From assembly GCF_000260795.1 (NCBI RefSeq), contig NZ_AJGU01000002.1:124001-188000 (forward strand): a stretch of DNA of 64,000 nt, read 5' to 3'. The translations under genes and the position numbers were made by a program. Below the pieces are notes generated by a model that worked only from the letters and a program-made list of their open reading frames with translations, had not been told where the DNA came from and ran no database searches. Below are positions 28,801-36,122 of the stretch, piece by piece. The DNA comes from Treponema sp. JC4. GTDB taxonomy: Bacteria; Spirochaetota; Spirochaetia; Treponematales; Treponemataceae. Numbering within the stretch: position 1 is the first letter of the stretch; every line of letters begins with the position of its first letter.

Positions 28801-28962
28801 ATTTGTACCAGAAGACGATTCCGAGGAAGTACTGTTTCCCCCTCCTGAACCAGTGCCTCCCCCGCTGGAATTACCACCACCACCTTTGCCTCCCTTCGCA
28901 TAGAGAGAGGCTGCAAGCATAATCAGACATAAACCAGTAATAATTTTCTTACCTATTTTCAA
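22894..28962 (-). CDS. Giant secreted YD/Rhs-repeat protein with putative cysteine-peptidase C-terminus
   Basis: 2022 residues. The start is TTG at 28962, five bases after a strong AGGAGG. The regions are: a signal peptide (1-22); a Gly/Ser-rich linker (about 24-60); a coiled-coil-like segment (85-160); a DUF6531-like motif GDPVNIVSGDY (171-181); dozens of YD repeats of the type Y.YD..GR (about 430-1620); and a degenerate Rhs core, YLPELKCFTSQDP. The last 256 residues are unique. They contain FDCADVS (Cys1813), KGHTLTVV (His1941) and YIEGH (Glu1963, His1965), the order of an NlpC/P60 or papain-like triad. YD shells normally enclose a toxin or adhesin tip. No obvious immunity gene follows. Last gene of the T2SS block. 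Confidence 0.88.
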   Translation of the reverse strand: MKIGKKIITGLCLIMLAASLYAKGGKGGGGNSSGGGTGSGGGNSTSSESSSGTNPGSVNSNVNANPSVFTQPGDKMGSSSSGISEEQMIESEIAVTLAAISRNEHAIKKAEEALAAELAKGDKASEAKCDKYRAEISDRTEENTSLRTTLDNAVARHEALISNYGEMEVAGDPVNIVSGDYCAEYEDFSARDNITCFFVSRTFSQGAKSESFGQNWLCPLDTRIIRARPADIPDCIARLDEIIKLEKEIIEKAGAYNSKYGARKRSSEIDTASSKAKSDKENYEKFKALILELQEDNKRIDELNRYAAYGAFSSKEKFFGGKSQLYFVDEKGHSFLFYYAGGGEWKACDKLTAKKIKIFGLKADSSISDDESCEGGYKVLFEKGNQSFYSKYGILKRKTDKNGNITEFNLLPKSDGTIQLPTKEILTVKRNAKGVIEEISGPVSGTAKYIYWENSLAQVSDNKEILVGYEYDSQGLLTRIKKADGKFISLSYEYNSLLSKNVCVSVTDEENNQELFIYKPDQREMLHKTFYGGTEIFRYDERGFPVYKKCDNGDEIFLSIDDEGKVVRETGSKENRTYHYDEEGRVSKVTYDDGGKESFSYTELGFVEKSYDRDGFYNRWDYDSSGNVIATWFNETKINSSTYYPSGLLKTLDENGKYTDYFYNQYGFLTKKVSKAEGKTCSEIWKYDDKCRVIFHSDKNGRERKISYPDSFSQLETVDGRKQIFRRFDSRGREVEADQKDLTTGIEYKKKSLYDGRGNVIKVYFNDVVFAEYKYTKGDLLESYIIWNHAGIKDIRKKRTARQGIKTAFTHDSAGRNLSEKRYAVDGVSSARNALSDEVITLYNASYKKQGKNTLVTKKNGLSEEAFLYDSKGRLIKETVQDGSFTEYTYTKASRIDSVKKGRFDLRKYSYNRDGTYSVKHQNALNNIESFLYYSDGRIKQYKDYLGLETNYTYDSDFNLILKSGPGKSEKYSYDLKNRLINYELSQSAGTKCLVTSYIYDDSTASVSEKRGNALHKKTYYDVWKRPVKITNGNGTKLYEYDAAGNCIRVLENDVKEYLYEYDAGGNLTDQLIRVKSEGGALFEEVVYSKEAFFNVCGRLIKESKNGLPVFSADYDANGRIKNHRNHFQSLSELEYSDSGRIKSIKTYDGGKTTFLCEEPLSGGIKITAENEGVKNCFEYNNAFQLVGETNPFGKGLFYGYDANGKLTKVKRSSGKEEEFFYDYLNRRITHKNPDYIIERNALGKIQSVTSSACHMEFEYDSGGRMVKFYDPKNHFLVNYYYDEYGRCIQKKGNSFEYNCEYNPQGYISKISTNNPSFAVSFYYDSLGREVKRKFSNGTVQSRAYNEHGQKKFVETKDAMGNLIAADYILYDEKGRIEYVCNKNLEVRQYLYDKNGRLTETLYPYTEEIKAFAQKEALDCGLYLKTDSPDGVNLILEAEAVKKLNEILQAAGNSDQLYGKQYSWKEAYDYNPQGCIRSVQNPFGKIIYEYDKMNRLISKHGANSAAEGMSFSWNDDNCLTKIEGRDVRIFLEYEDSLKPVYVRTEKLQNGKTSESKYKYDYFGRKIYEQNERSQIFTYFYDGLSNECLAKVCVENNFIQQDSDSYAELSSHIRTDTSGLYNSANSTRGMPSESRGSKNEKIRSPLQPAYSSTFLNLCGQPLAVFYENGSLESYAKDFKGNLSASFSEASECKNLIVYDTWGNTLNSVGNMSFSGSDSFLDAGLLFYNISARTYLPELKCFTSQDPAKSGSSWFSFCPCDPVNFSDFSGLEKKSATDEENARYAHAIMFYASLYSLEAYAAYGDSYYIPTSFDCADVSMLMDYYAANYAGISDYSPLAKAFKNAIENNGYKAAADSVWSGNFFLNDEANITKICDGFDSDYLRAEINYYNNNKNYIDYVTRNEVMHNKADMVSYLSNPNFLTPGMVIGMDCRENPEFGAKGHTLTVVARTFDKNGNISGFAYIEGHCKDDTNIGFINLGKDTICLDFTGKTSRIDSWLGKITGLYEIEGKESRNSKADEGCAK

Positions 28963-28977
28963 TTTTTCCTCCTTTTT

Positions 28978-30504
28978 TTAGTTAAAGTAGAAAAGTTTAT
29001 CCAGTAAACTTTTTCCACCGCTCTGAGTAGGCACATAACCCTGACTGTCGCGTACAAAAAGAATCTGCTGGCTGGTTTCGCCCTTTATATAGGCTAAAGG
29101 ATGCCTGAAACAAAGATTATTGCTGTCATTAAGGGTAGAAAAATACACTCCCGCCCCAGCCTGATCCGAATCAGAAGCCCAGCTTTCAAAAAAGAGGGCA
29201 CTTTCGGCTGCCAGATATTTTTCATAAAGGGCCTTACAGTTATAAAGTCCGAAAATTGCTTCCATCATCGAAGCAATATCCAGATAAATATCACTGCCAC
29301 TTCCTCCATAGGAATATCGTTTGACCTTACAATTCGAGCCGGAATACAAAGCCTTCATAAGAGAGTCGCGACGGTCTGCATTTACGATTTTTGAAGCGGC
29401 ATTTTCCCACATAGCTTCGCAGGTATCAAAATATTCAGAAAACTTTCCCATATCAGCACAAAAAATCCCTGCCTTTGACTTATAGGCATACTGATTTTTA
29501 AACTGAGAAATTACACAGCCGCACAAATCCTCTGCAGTTTTTTCACGACAATTCTGGAATTCCGAAAAAAGTCCTTCATAATTCCAGCCGCTGGCATCTA
29601 TTAAACCGGCAGACCCCGCAAAATACTTTGCATAATCCTTAAGCTCATACAAAACTTCAATTTCGCCGCCATAGCAGGTGTCAAAACCAAGAAAATCAAG
29701 TTTTACTCCGTTCAAACCGGCTCTAATTCCTTCCCCAATCTGACAAAGAGTCATATAAGTTCCCGAAGTAGAATCAAAAGAAAAACCTTTAACAGGGGCG
29801 GCCACCCTGGAAACTGCATTTCCAGCCGCCCCGGCATTCTCACTTCCACTCCTCCAGCCGGTTCCATGCCCCCAGATTACAAGCCCGTAGTGATTTGCCG
29901 GGTATCGTTTCCGGACATAAGTCAAAGCCGAAGAAAGCACATAACTTGAAGACATATCAAGTTCCGTTTCCTTTCCAAGGCTAAGCCCCAAATCCCTGCA
30001 CTCAAGCTCCGTCGAAATTAAAGTTCTGCAATCAGCCTCCCGCCCTGTCTGAATCTTATAAAGCCTGCTTCCATACCAGTTATCGCAGGAAGTGTCATAG
30101 GCAGGACTTCTGTCAACAAGAGCAAGCACCGTAACCTGGTCAGTATTTAAGGAAGAAAACTCCATTTCGCACAAATCTTCCATCGCCGCAGCCTCAAGAT
30201 CATTATCCGCGCTCATATAAAGAAGAATTGTCCAGTGCCGTTCTGTAAGAGAAAGGGGCGATGGCGGATTAATTGCCGAAAGTTCAGGCTCCTTTTCGTC
30301 CTCCTCAGCTCCCGTATCCTTTCCCGGCTCAGTCTTATCAGAAGGCTCCTCCACAGGCGGTGTCTCTTTTTTAATTTCCACACTCGCGTGATTTTCCAGG
30401 TCAAAAACATTGGAACAGGAAGCAAGGCCCAAAAGAACCGCAGAAAGCAGGCTGCAGGCCAGCGCAATTACCTTGACTTTTCTAATTAATGCTGAAAAAT
30501 CCAT
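28978..30504 (-). CDS. Clostripain-family (C11) protease, lipoprotein
   Basis: 508 residues from an ATG with GGAGG seven bases upstream. The lipobox LASC gives Cys30, followed by an acidic Pro/Glu-rich linker (about 40-78). The C11 catalytic core starts at HWTILLYMSADNDLE. The general-base His is in VIWGHGTGW (His213) and the nucleophile in GFDTCYGG (Cys277). These proteases usually cleave after Arg or Lys. It should be anchored in the envelope. It ends 16 bases before the YD-repeat gene and follows the T2SS genes. It may process the YD protein or other exported cargo, which is an inference from position only. Confidence 0.88.
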   Translation of the reverse strand: MDFSALIRKVKVIALACSLLSAVLLGLASCSNVFDLENHASVEIKKETPPVEEPSDKTEPGKDTGAEEDEKEPELSAINPPSPLSLTERHWTILLYMSADNDLEAAAMEDLCEMEFSSLNTDQVTVLALVDRSPAYDTSCDNWYGSRLYKIQTGREADCRTLISTELECRDLGLSLGKETELDMSSSYVLSSALTYVRKRYPANHYGLVIWGHGTGWRSGSENAGAAGNAVSRVAAPVKGFSFDSTSGTYMTLCQIGEGIRAGLNGVKLDFLGFDTCYGGEIEVLYELKDYAKYFAGSAGLIDASGWNYEGLFSEFQNCREKTAEDLCGCVISQFKNQYAYKSKAGIFCADMGKFSEYFDTCEAMWENAASKIVNADRRDSLMKALYSGSNCKVKRYSYGGSGSDIYLDIASMMEAIFGLYNCKALYEKYLAAESALFFESWASDSDQAGAGVYFSTLNDSNNLCFRHPLAYIKGETSQQILFVRDSQGYVPTQSGGKSLLDKLFYFN

Positions 30505-30922
30505 ACGGGTCCCTCCATTCAGAACCGTCCTCATAACAGATTCTGCTCACATACAAATAATCCAGCTGATAGGGCTCGTCCGGAATTTCATATAGCAGCT
30601 GGTCAATGCAAACGCAGTCTTCCACAAACTCGCCCGGCTCAACCTCCACAAAAATTTCCAGTTCCGCGTTATTAGGTCCAATTGCAGGCGGATTTCCCTC
30701 CTCGTCATACATAAAAAACACAAGCGTAATCGACTTTACCTTCTGCGAATCCTTGTTCAAAAAAGTAAAATCCAGCCCCGCAGCTTCATAAATTGCCGAC
30801 GGTTCAGTTACCATCTTAGCCTGCAAGGCATACGGCGCATTTTTTGCAAAGGCATAGTTCATTGAACAGGAGGAAAAAAGGACCAAGCCGAGTGCCGCCA
30901 GCCTGACGCGGAGCTTCATCAT
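30482..30922 (-). CDS. Small lipoprotein of unknown function
   Basis: About 146 residues. I place the start at the ATG-ATG pair at 30922, giving a signal MMKLRVRLAALGLVLFSSC with lipid Cys19; the frame is open further upstream (to 31027) but that part is Arg/Gly-rich and overlaps the previous gene. The mature part has beta-rich character (ITLVFFMYDEEG..) and four cysteines. I do not recognise a family. Its end overlaps the protease gene by 23 bp, implying coupled translation. Its place in the block suggests a secretion-apparatus accessory or a partner of the protease. Confidence 0.65.
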   Translation of the reverse strand: MMKLRVRLAALGLVLFSSCSMNYAFAKNAPYALQAKMVTEPSAIYEAAGLDFTFLNKDSQKVKSITLVFFMYDEEGNPPAIGPNNAELEIFVEVEPGEFVEDCVCIDQLLYEIPDEPYQLDYLYVSRICYEDGSEWRDPYGFFSIN

Positions 30923-30989
30923 CAGCGCCAATCCCCTTTCCCCCTTACCAGTCCCGCCACCAGGTCTTATCCCCCTGCTTCTCTCAAAC

Positions 30990-31583
30990 TCACTCACCAT
31001 CAAGCAGTTCCTCCAGTTCTTCTGCAAATTTACAAATGCCAGCCTCCCTAAATCGCTTCATTCTCTTTATATCCACTAAAGCAGATTTTCTGTCTTTCTC
31101 CATAGCAGAAATCCAGCCCTTGTAAACCACAATCATTTTTTCCACATAAGAGTTTCCCTCGTATCTAAGATTTTTCAGCTCCCGTCTGGCCTGCTTAAAA
31201 TCTCCTGCCATAACTAAACTTTCTACGCGTTCAAAGAGTCCATCCGCGGTCATGGCCTTACAGCACAAGATTGACTTTCTGTCCCTAAAGTTCACTTCAA
31301 GATTTTTAATGTCCGTACAGTTGACTTTTTTTCCATCAAGAATGTATTTTCCGCACTTCAAGTTCTGAATTACAAAAAGTCCGCTTTCGCTGCTAATTGC
31401 ATTACCGCTGGGCATTCCGTTTTTCTGGCAGGAAATAAAATAACCGCTTACAGGCAGGTTCTTTTCATCAACAATAATCCCGCATAAGTCCCCTTCACCC
31501 TTAAACTTTGCAGTAGTCGCACAGGACACAAAGCAAAAGATCAGGCCCAGCAAAATCTCTGTCGCAAATAACTTCCTTTTCAT
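30990..31583 (-). CDS. Lipoprotein with carboxypeptidase-regulatory-like domain
   Basis: 197 residues. Lipoprotein signal ending CFVSC (Cys21). Residues 33-95 (GIIVDEKNLPVSGYFISC..SSESGLFVIQNLKCGKYIL) look like a carboxypeptidase-regulatory/CnaB-type beta-sandwich. The remainder is helical and TPR-like in feel (GDFKQARRELKNL). The ATG overlaps the stop of the preceding gene by one base. Pilotin- or scaffold-like roles in the type II system are possible; none is demonstrated by sequence. Confidence 0.7.
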   Translation of the reverse strand: MKRKLFATEILLGLIFCFVSCATTAKFKGEGDLCGIIVDEKNLPVSGYFISCQKNGMPSGNAISSESGLFVIQNLKCGKYILDGKKVNCTDIKNLEVNFRDRKSILCCKAMTADGLFERVESLVMAGDFKQARRELKNLRYEGNSYVEKMIVVYKGWISAMEKDRKSALVDIKRMKRFREAGICKFAEELEELLDGE

Positions 31584-32791
31584 TACATTCCCTCCTTTTT
31601 TTCAATTTTTCCTTCCTGATTTCTGTAAAAGACCGTTTTTCTTCCGTTCTGATGAACAATTTCTCCAAGTTTTTTACCATTTCCCAAAGGCAAATCCTCG
31701 CCCCTGGTAATTACAGGAATTGAAACAATCTGAGGCTTTTTCTTAATGGCAAAAAGATTGAGATTGTTTTTCAAAACACCGATATCAAGACCTTCAAAAT
31801 AGCCGGCATCCTTACCCTTAATTCCCACTTCCAGCGCCTCCTCCGAAACTTTTTTAATCGACATAGACGAAATGCCAACCTTATTTTCAAAAGTAAAATC
31901 AGCAATCTTCTGAACAAGACTTTCGCAGTCCAGAAGGTCCATATCCTTTATGCAAAACCTGATTCCCCAGGGAGAAGTCATTTCTTCCAGAAGAACAGCC
32001 TTAGACTCTCTTATGATTTTTCTGATTTCAGGCCTGTAATTCTGAATCCTTGCAATCTGCTCAGACTCCTGCGAATTCCCGTTTGACCACAAAATTTCCT
32101 CATTCATTTTTTTACCTTTAACTTCTGCATTAAGCTTGAAAAAAGACCTGTTTTCCCTGTAAGTTACCGGCGAAAAAGAAAGGCTGTAATTCTTCTGCCT
32201 GAGTAATTCAAAATCTTCAGGATAAAGTCCGTCCGCAAAAGCAGCTATTGTCTGAACTCCTCCCTGACTTTTTAGAGAAAGTTCATAAAGCCTTCCCTTT
32301 TTCTCCTGCATTACCACAAAAAACTCCCTCACAAGTTCATAAAAGTTCTGTCTTCCTTCCTCTTCCGTTCCCCTTCCCACAGCCACATTCCCAGCCCCCT
32401 GAGAAATAGCCACCGTCTTCTTTTCCCCAAAAGTCATCATTCCCGCAAAACATGCCAGCAAAATCAGACCTGAGAGAATTATTTTCCATCTCATCTTTCT
32501 GCCAGAAAAAACAGACTTTTTTAAATTTTCTTCTATATATAAGCGTTTTCCCGGATAGCGGGCCTTATATTCAGCAAGCCTTAGTCCCGACATTACGACA
32601 AGGTCGCTTTTAAAGCCCTTTCTTCCTAGCTTCAGTTTTGAGTCAAAAGAGCACTCACTGGAAAAGCAGGGATGAAGTTTTTCAAGTTCGCTGAATAAAA
32701 AGCGCCTCCTTCTTCTTCCGATTATTGTTTTCCAGGGAAGGTTTACTGTGTAACGCTCATAATCTTTTTTCAAAATTACGTTTTTCTTCAT
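31583..32791 (-). CDS. Bitopic membrane protein in GspL/GspK position of a T2SS operon
   Basis: About 402 residues from the ATG at 32791 (an in-frame GTG lies at 32809). There is a cytoplasmic segment of about 105 residues, very basic near residue 28 (GRRRRRF). One membrane helix (IILSGLILLACFAGMM) and a periplasmic domain of about 270 residues follow. I cannot assign a Pfam family. The bitopic layout and operon position after pseudopilins match GspL/PilN-type assembly proteins. The N-terminus overlaps the preceding gene by 35 bp. Confidence 0.55.
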   Translation of the reverse strand: MKKNVILKKDYERYTVNLPWKTIIGRRRRRFLFSELEKLHPCFSSECSFDSKLKLGRKGFKSDLVVMSGLRLAEYKARYPGKRLYIEENLKKSVFSGRKMRWKIILSGLILLACFAGMMTFGEKKTVAISQGAGNVAVGRGTEEEGRQNFYELVREFFVVMQEKKGRLYELSLKSQGGVQTIAAFADGLYPEDFELLRQKNYSLSFSPVTYRENRSFFKLNAEVKGKKMNEEILWSNGNSQESEQIARIQNYRPEIRKIIRESKAVLLEEMTSPWGIRFCIKDMDLLDCESLVQKIADFTFENKVGISSMSIKKVSEEALEVGIKGKDAGYFEGLDIGVLKNNLNLFAIKKKPQIVSIPVITRGEDLPLGNGKKLGEIVHQNGRKTVFYRNQEGKIEKKEGM

Positions 32792-33104
32792 TCTTATAGG
32801 AAACCTCACACTTTCTTAAATTTTTACTCCAGACAGCCCTGACTTCTTCTTCCCCTGTATCAAAATCAATAAAATCTAGTTTCCAAAGGCTTTTACAAAC
32901 CTCCTTCCATTCTTCAAGATTTGTAAAACCATAGCCCTTGCAGGTATTTATAAAACTTCCTGCAACAAATCTCCTGCACAAAACATAAGTTCTGATTTCA
33001 TTCCGCTTTTCGCAAAGCCTCTTAATCTGAAAAATGCTCTGGCATATTGAAGACGAAAGAAAGAAATTGATTATCAGAGCCATCAGAAAAGAAGTAAACC
33101 TCAT
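32757..33104 (-). CDS. Small membrane-anchored protein, candidate minor pseudopilin
   Basis: 115 residues. A hydrophobic N-terminal helix (SFLMALIINFFLSSSIC) is followed by a Cys-rich, partly charged domain. It lacks the canonical prepilin Glu at +5, so the pseudopilin assignment rests mainly on position after gspG. The ATG abuts the stop of the 62-residue gene before it (TAAATG), and its end overlaps the next gene. Could also be a GspM-like fragment. Confidence 0.5.
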   Translation of the reverse strand: MRFTSFLMALIINFFLSSSICQSIFQIKRLCEKRNEIRTYVLCRRFVAGSFINTCKGYGFTNLEEWKEVCKSLWKLDFIDFDTGEEEVRAVWSKNLRKCEVSYKNEEKRNFEKRL

Positions 33105-33293
33105 TTACTGCCATCCGCTATCAGTCTGATAGTAACTTTCGCTTACAATTTCACTTCTGCAGACCGCTTCTTCCCTCTGCCATCTTTTAATCTCACTTAC
33201 AAGCTTTGCCTTTACAGACGAAAGTAAAAGCAGCAATGTCAGAGCGACTACAAGAAGAGTCCCGAAATTAAAAAAATTATTGCCATGAAACAA
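33105..33293 (-). CDS. 62-residue membrane peptide hidden behind gspG, TTG start
   Basis: A TTG at 33293 lies six bases after GAAGGAG, inside the last codons of gspG in another frame. It starts a 62-residue peptide with one long hydrophobic helix (FGTLLVVALTLLLLLSSV) and a polar tail ending at 33105. The longer open frame upstream is only the shadow of gspG. It is followed immediately by the next ATG. Size and topology resemble a truncated minor pseudopilin. Confidence 0.5.
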   Translation of the reverse strand: MFHGNNFFNFGTLLVVALTLLLLLSSVKAKLVSEIKRWQREEAVCRSEIVSESYYQTDSGWQ

Positions 33294-33771
33294 TGTCTTC
33301 TCCTTCGCCTTTTCCGCCGCGCGCCTTATCTGCTCCCCAGCACAAAAGTACATAGGGCAGATTCTCAGGAACCTCTGCCGGCAGGGCTGAACTTTCAGCG
33401 CTGATATACTCAAAATCGGTGTTCCAGGGATCCTTTGCGGGCTTACGCTCAAGATATGGTCCCTTCCAGTTTTCTGGAACCGGATACAAATCGGGCTTTG
33501 TCCAGAGAGCCGAAAGTCCCTGCTCGCTGGTCGGGAAGCGTCCGCAGTCAAGAAAGTAGCTTTGAAGTGCCGCCGAATACTGTTCAATCTGATTTCTTGC
33601 AGCAGTTTTCTTTGCCATAGAAATGAGTTTTGTTGCCGAAACAGTGCTGCCCGCCGCAATAATTGCCCCGATCGAGAGTACTGCCAGTGTTTCAACAAAG
33701 GTAAAGGCCTCTGCCATAAAAGGTCCTGATTTAAAACGTTTTTTTTCATAAGTTTTTTTTCCTTTTTTCAT
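33277..33771 (-). CDS. gspG: Type II secretion major pseudopilin GspG
   Basis: 164 residues. The prepilin motif MAEA-FTFVETLAVLSIGAI is at about residues 19-38, with cleavage expected before Phe and Glu at +5 present; the residue before the cut is Ala, not the usual Gly. The C-terminal part contains CGRFPTSEQGLSALWTKP, then NWKGPYLERKPAKDPWN, the strong GspG signature including calcium-loop residues. The leader before the cut is unusually long (about 22 residues) and Lys-rich. AAGGA precedes the ATG. It should polymerise into the periplasmic pseudopilus that pushes substrates through the secretin. Confidence 0.92.
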   Translation of the reverse strand: MKKGKKTYEKKRFKSGPFMAEAFTFVETLAVLSIGAIIAAGSTVSATKLISMAKKTAARNQIEQYSAALQSYFLDCGRFPTSEQGLSALWTKPDLYPVPENWKGPYLERKPAKDPWNTDFEYISAESSALPAEVPENLPYVLLCWGADKARGGKGEGEDIVSWQ

Positions 33772-33783
33772 TTTTTTTCCTTA

Positions 33784-34731
33784 CTAAAAGAGATTTAAGC
33801 CGTTTAAAAGCGGCATTAAAAAATTCACAAGCAAAAGCCCGACAAAGATTCCTGTTCCCGCAATAAAAAGGGGTTCAATCATGGAAAGCCAGACCCTGCA
33901 CTTTTTTTCGTAATTACTCCATAAAGCTAAGGCGATTTTTTCAAAGACATCATTTTTTCCTCCTGATTTCTGCGCATAATAAAAAGCCTGCTGAATATCC
34001 TTTCCAAGCATTTTTATATCTCTCTTATGGGCAAAAAATGCCCTTTCAAGTTCCATTCCGTATTCCATCCTAAGCCTTGCATTTATAAATACCTGACCAA
34101 GCCTGCTTTCAAGTCCAAGAATTCCCGCCCCCAGTCCAACTGCAGTTGCTGCATTGACCCCAGACTTAATCAGAAATCCTGTGGAAAGAAAGGCCTCGTA
34201 GAGTCTGTTATCACCAAGCTGATTTTTCAAAAGTAGAAACATAAAAAAGCAAAAGACTATTAAAAAGAAAAAGGCCTGAATAAAAGACCCGCGGAGTTCT
34301 AAATTAAAAACCTCATTTCCCAGTGTGGATTTTGAAAGCCAGCATAAAAAGCCGGAAATAAAAATACTTAAAATGAGCACAAAAACCGGATAGACCGCTG
34401 CTTCATAAATAGTCTGCAAAATTTTATCCTGCCTCTGGCTGCGTTTTTTCAAAAAAGTCAGGGTTTCCGTAAGCTTTCCGCTTCTTTCAGCCAACTCAAC
34501 AAAGGAAATAAAAGTTCTGTCAAAATTAAGCTCAGAGCAGGTTCTAAGGACGTTGGAAAATCTGTTACCCTGCAAAAGCTGATTTTTCAGATAAGCTGCT
34601 GCATTTTTAATCCGCCTTGAATGTCTTCCTCCCTCTATAATTTCAAGACTTTCTACAAGGCTATGCTGCTGCAGAGAAAAAAGTTCGCTGAGCCGGCTGA
34701 TAAATTCCAAAATATTCTTTCTATTAGACAT
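33784..34731 (-). CDS. gspF: Type II secretion inner-membrane platform protein GspF
   Basis: 315 residues carrying two T2SSF domains, each followed by membrane helices (FVLILSIFISGFLCWL and the C-terminal IAGTGIFVGLLLVNFLMPL). FISFVELAERSGKLTETL and AFYYAQKSGGKNDVFE are the domain repeats. It lacks the first 60-90 cytoplasmic residues of usual GspF (about 400). The start overlaps gspE by 8 bp. It would connect the cytoplasmic ATPase to the pseudopilus. Confidence 0.88.
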   Translation of the reverse strand: MSNRKNILEFISRLSELFSLQQHSLVESLEIIEGGRHSRRIKNAAAYLKNQLLQGNRFSNVLRTCSELNFDRTFISFVELAERSGKLTETLTFLKKRSQRQDKILQTIYEAAVYPVFVLILSIFISGFLCWLSKSTLGNEVFNLELRGSFIQAFFFLIVFCFFMFLLLKNQLGDNRLYEAFLSTGFLIKSGVNAATAVGLGAGILGLESRLGQVFINARLRMEYGMELERAFFAHKRDIKMLGKDIQQAFYYAQKSGGKNDVFEKIALALWSNYEKKCRVWLSMIEPLFIAGTGIFVGLLLVNFLMPLLNGLNLF

Positions 34732-36118
34732 ATTCCGCTTCCCCCTCCCTTCTTTTACTTTTGAGAACAGGAAGTATTCTTGTTTTCATTTCCCTGATAT
34801 TTTTTTCAAGCAGGTCTTTTGTGTTTTCAAAATGATTAAAAAGCTCTTCAAGTTCTATTTCCCCAAGACCAAGACAGGCTTTTACGCAAAAATCATAAGA
34901 TGGAATTGCCACATCTCCAAAAAGCTGAATCTGACTTCTGCCCTTTATATTCTGATATTCAAGCTCCTGACTAATCACGCCCTTCAAAACCGAAGCAAGC
35001 ACCTTTTCATCACTTCCAAGATTTTTCATACGCAAGAAACTTCCGCCGGCTCCCATTGCATGAATAGTTCCTATAACCAGGTGGCCGGTTAAAGCAGCCC
35101 TTATTGCCGTGTCAGCAGTTTTTTTATCCCGGATTTCACCAATCATAATTACATCCGGGTCCTGTCTGAAAACGTGCCTGAGGGCATTGTCAAAAGAATC
35201 TTCCTCCCGGTTATCAAGCTGCACCTGACTAATACCCGGAATTATGTATTCAGGAGGGTCTTCCAGAGATATGATTTTTACCCCGCTTTTTCTTTTTAAG
35301 ATTTCCAGCAGCATTGAAGCAGCCGTTGTAGATTTTCCCGCTCCGGTTGCACCAGCAATCAGAAGCAGTCCGTTTTTCAGACCGCATAAAGAATCCAGTT
35401 TATCCAGCTGAAGGGAATTAAAGCCCAGATTTTCAAGCTGCAGGGGAATACGCTTTGTATCCAGAAGCCTCATCACCAGCGATTCACAAGTTTCAAAGTC
35501 ATTTCCAATTACAGCCATTGTTGAAACGCGGATAAAAACAGGATTATTTTTTCCATAAACAAAATGACCGTCCTGACTCTTTCTCTTTTCTATTACATTG
35601 ATTCCGGAAAGCAGTTTAATTCTCTGTATAAGCTCTGCGGCGCGTTCCGGAATAAGCTGCATCTGATTTTCCAGTCTTCCGCAGATTCTGAAACGGACTG
35701 TATTTTTTTCTATATGAATGTCCGTTGCATTTTTTGCCCGCCCCTCTTCAAGAATTTTATCAAGAAGGATGATTGCTGCAGCTTCCTTTTCCTCATTTTC
35801 AGCTTCCGCAAGCCCCCCGTTCTCTTCCGTCTGGCCACTTTGCGCCTGGTACAAACCGGAGACAATTTTTCTTAAATATTTTCTGTCTCCTTTTTCAAAG
35901 TCAATCTGAGGCAGTCTTCGAAAAATTTCAGGACAGTCTTTTTGACCAGTGCAGTAGTCCAGGAACTGAAGAAAAGCATTTTTCAACCTCTCTCGTAAAA
36001 CCTGATTATCAATATCTTCTATTAAAAATCTTATTTTTGTTCCCTGCTGCTCAATAACTGCAACCCCGTTGTAAAGACAGTAAGCGGGAGTGAGTTTAAA
36101 AGTATATTTTTCCATCAT
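34724..36118 (-). CDS. gspE: Type II secretion ATPase GspE
   Basis: 464 residues from the ATG at 36118, nine bases after GGAGG. Motifs: Walker A AGATGAGKSTTAAS, Asp box SLEDPPEYIIPGISQVQLD, Walker B VIMIGEIRDKKTADTA and the His box GHLVIGTIHA. The short N-terminal domain and the lack of the four-Cys zinc motif make it a compact member. It hydrolyses ATP at the inner membrane to drive pseudopilus assembly. The order D-E-F-G here follows the classic T2SS operon order. Confidence 0.92.
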   Translation of the reverse strand: MMEKYTFKLTPAYCLYNGVAVIEQQGTKIRFLIEDIDNQVLRERLKNAFLQFLDYCTGQKDCPEIFRRLPQIDFEKGDRKYLRKIVSGLYQAQSGQTEENGGLAEAENEEKEAAAIILLDKILEEGRAKNATDIHIEKNTVRFRICGRLENQMQLIPERAAELIQRIKLLSGINVIEKRKSQDGHFVYGKNNPVFIRVSTMAVIGNDFETCESLVMRLLDTKRIPLQLENLGFNSLQLDKLDSLCGLKNGLLLIAGATGAGKSTTAASMLLEILKRKSGVKIISLEDPPEYIIPGISQVQLDNREEDSFDNALRHVFRQDPDVIMIGEIRDKKTADTAIRAALTGHLVIGTIHAMGAGGSFLRMKNLGSDEKVLASVLKGVISQELEYQNIKGRSQIQLFGDVAIPSYDFCVKACLGLGEIELEELFNHFENTKDLLEKNIREMKTRILPVLKSKRREGEAEYV

Positions 36119-36122
36119 AAAA

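Noticed and set aside
22894-28962. Possible frameshift or assembly artefact from the very long repetitive gene
   Set aside because: The frame is uninterrupted over 2022 codons with consistent YD spacing, a signal peptide and a clear end domain.
33294-33749. Open frame overlapping gspG on the same strand
   Set aside because: It is a frame-shifted shadow of gspG, rich in Arg/Leu/Gln without domains. Only the part after 33293 behaves like a gene.
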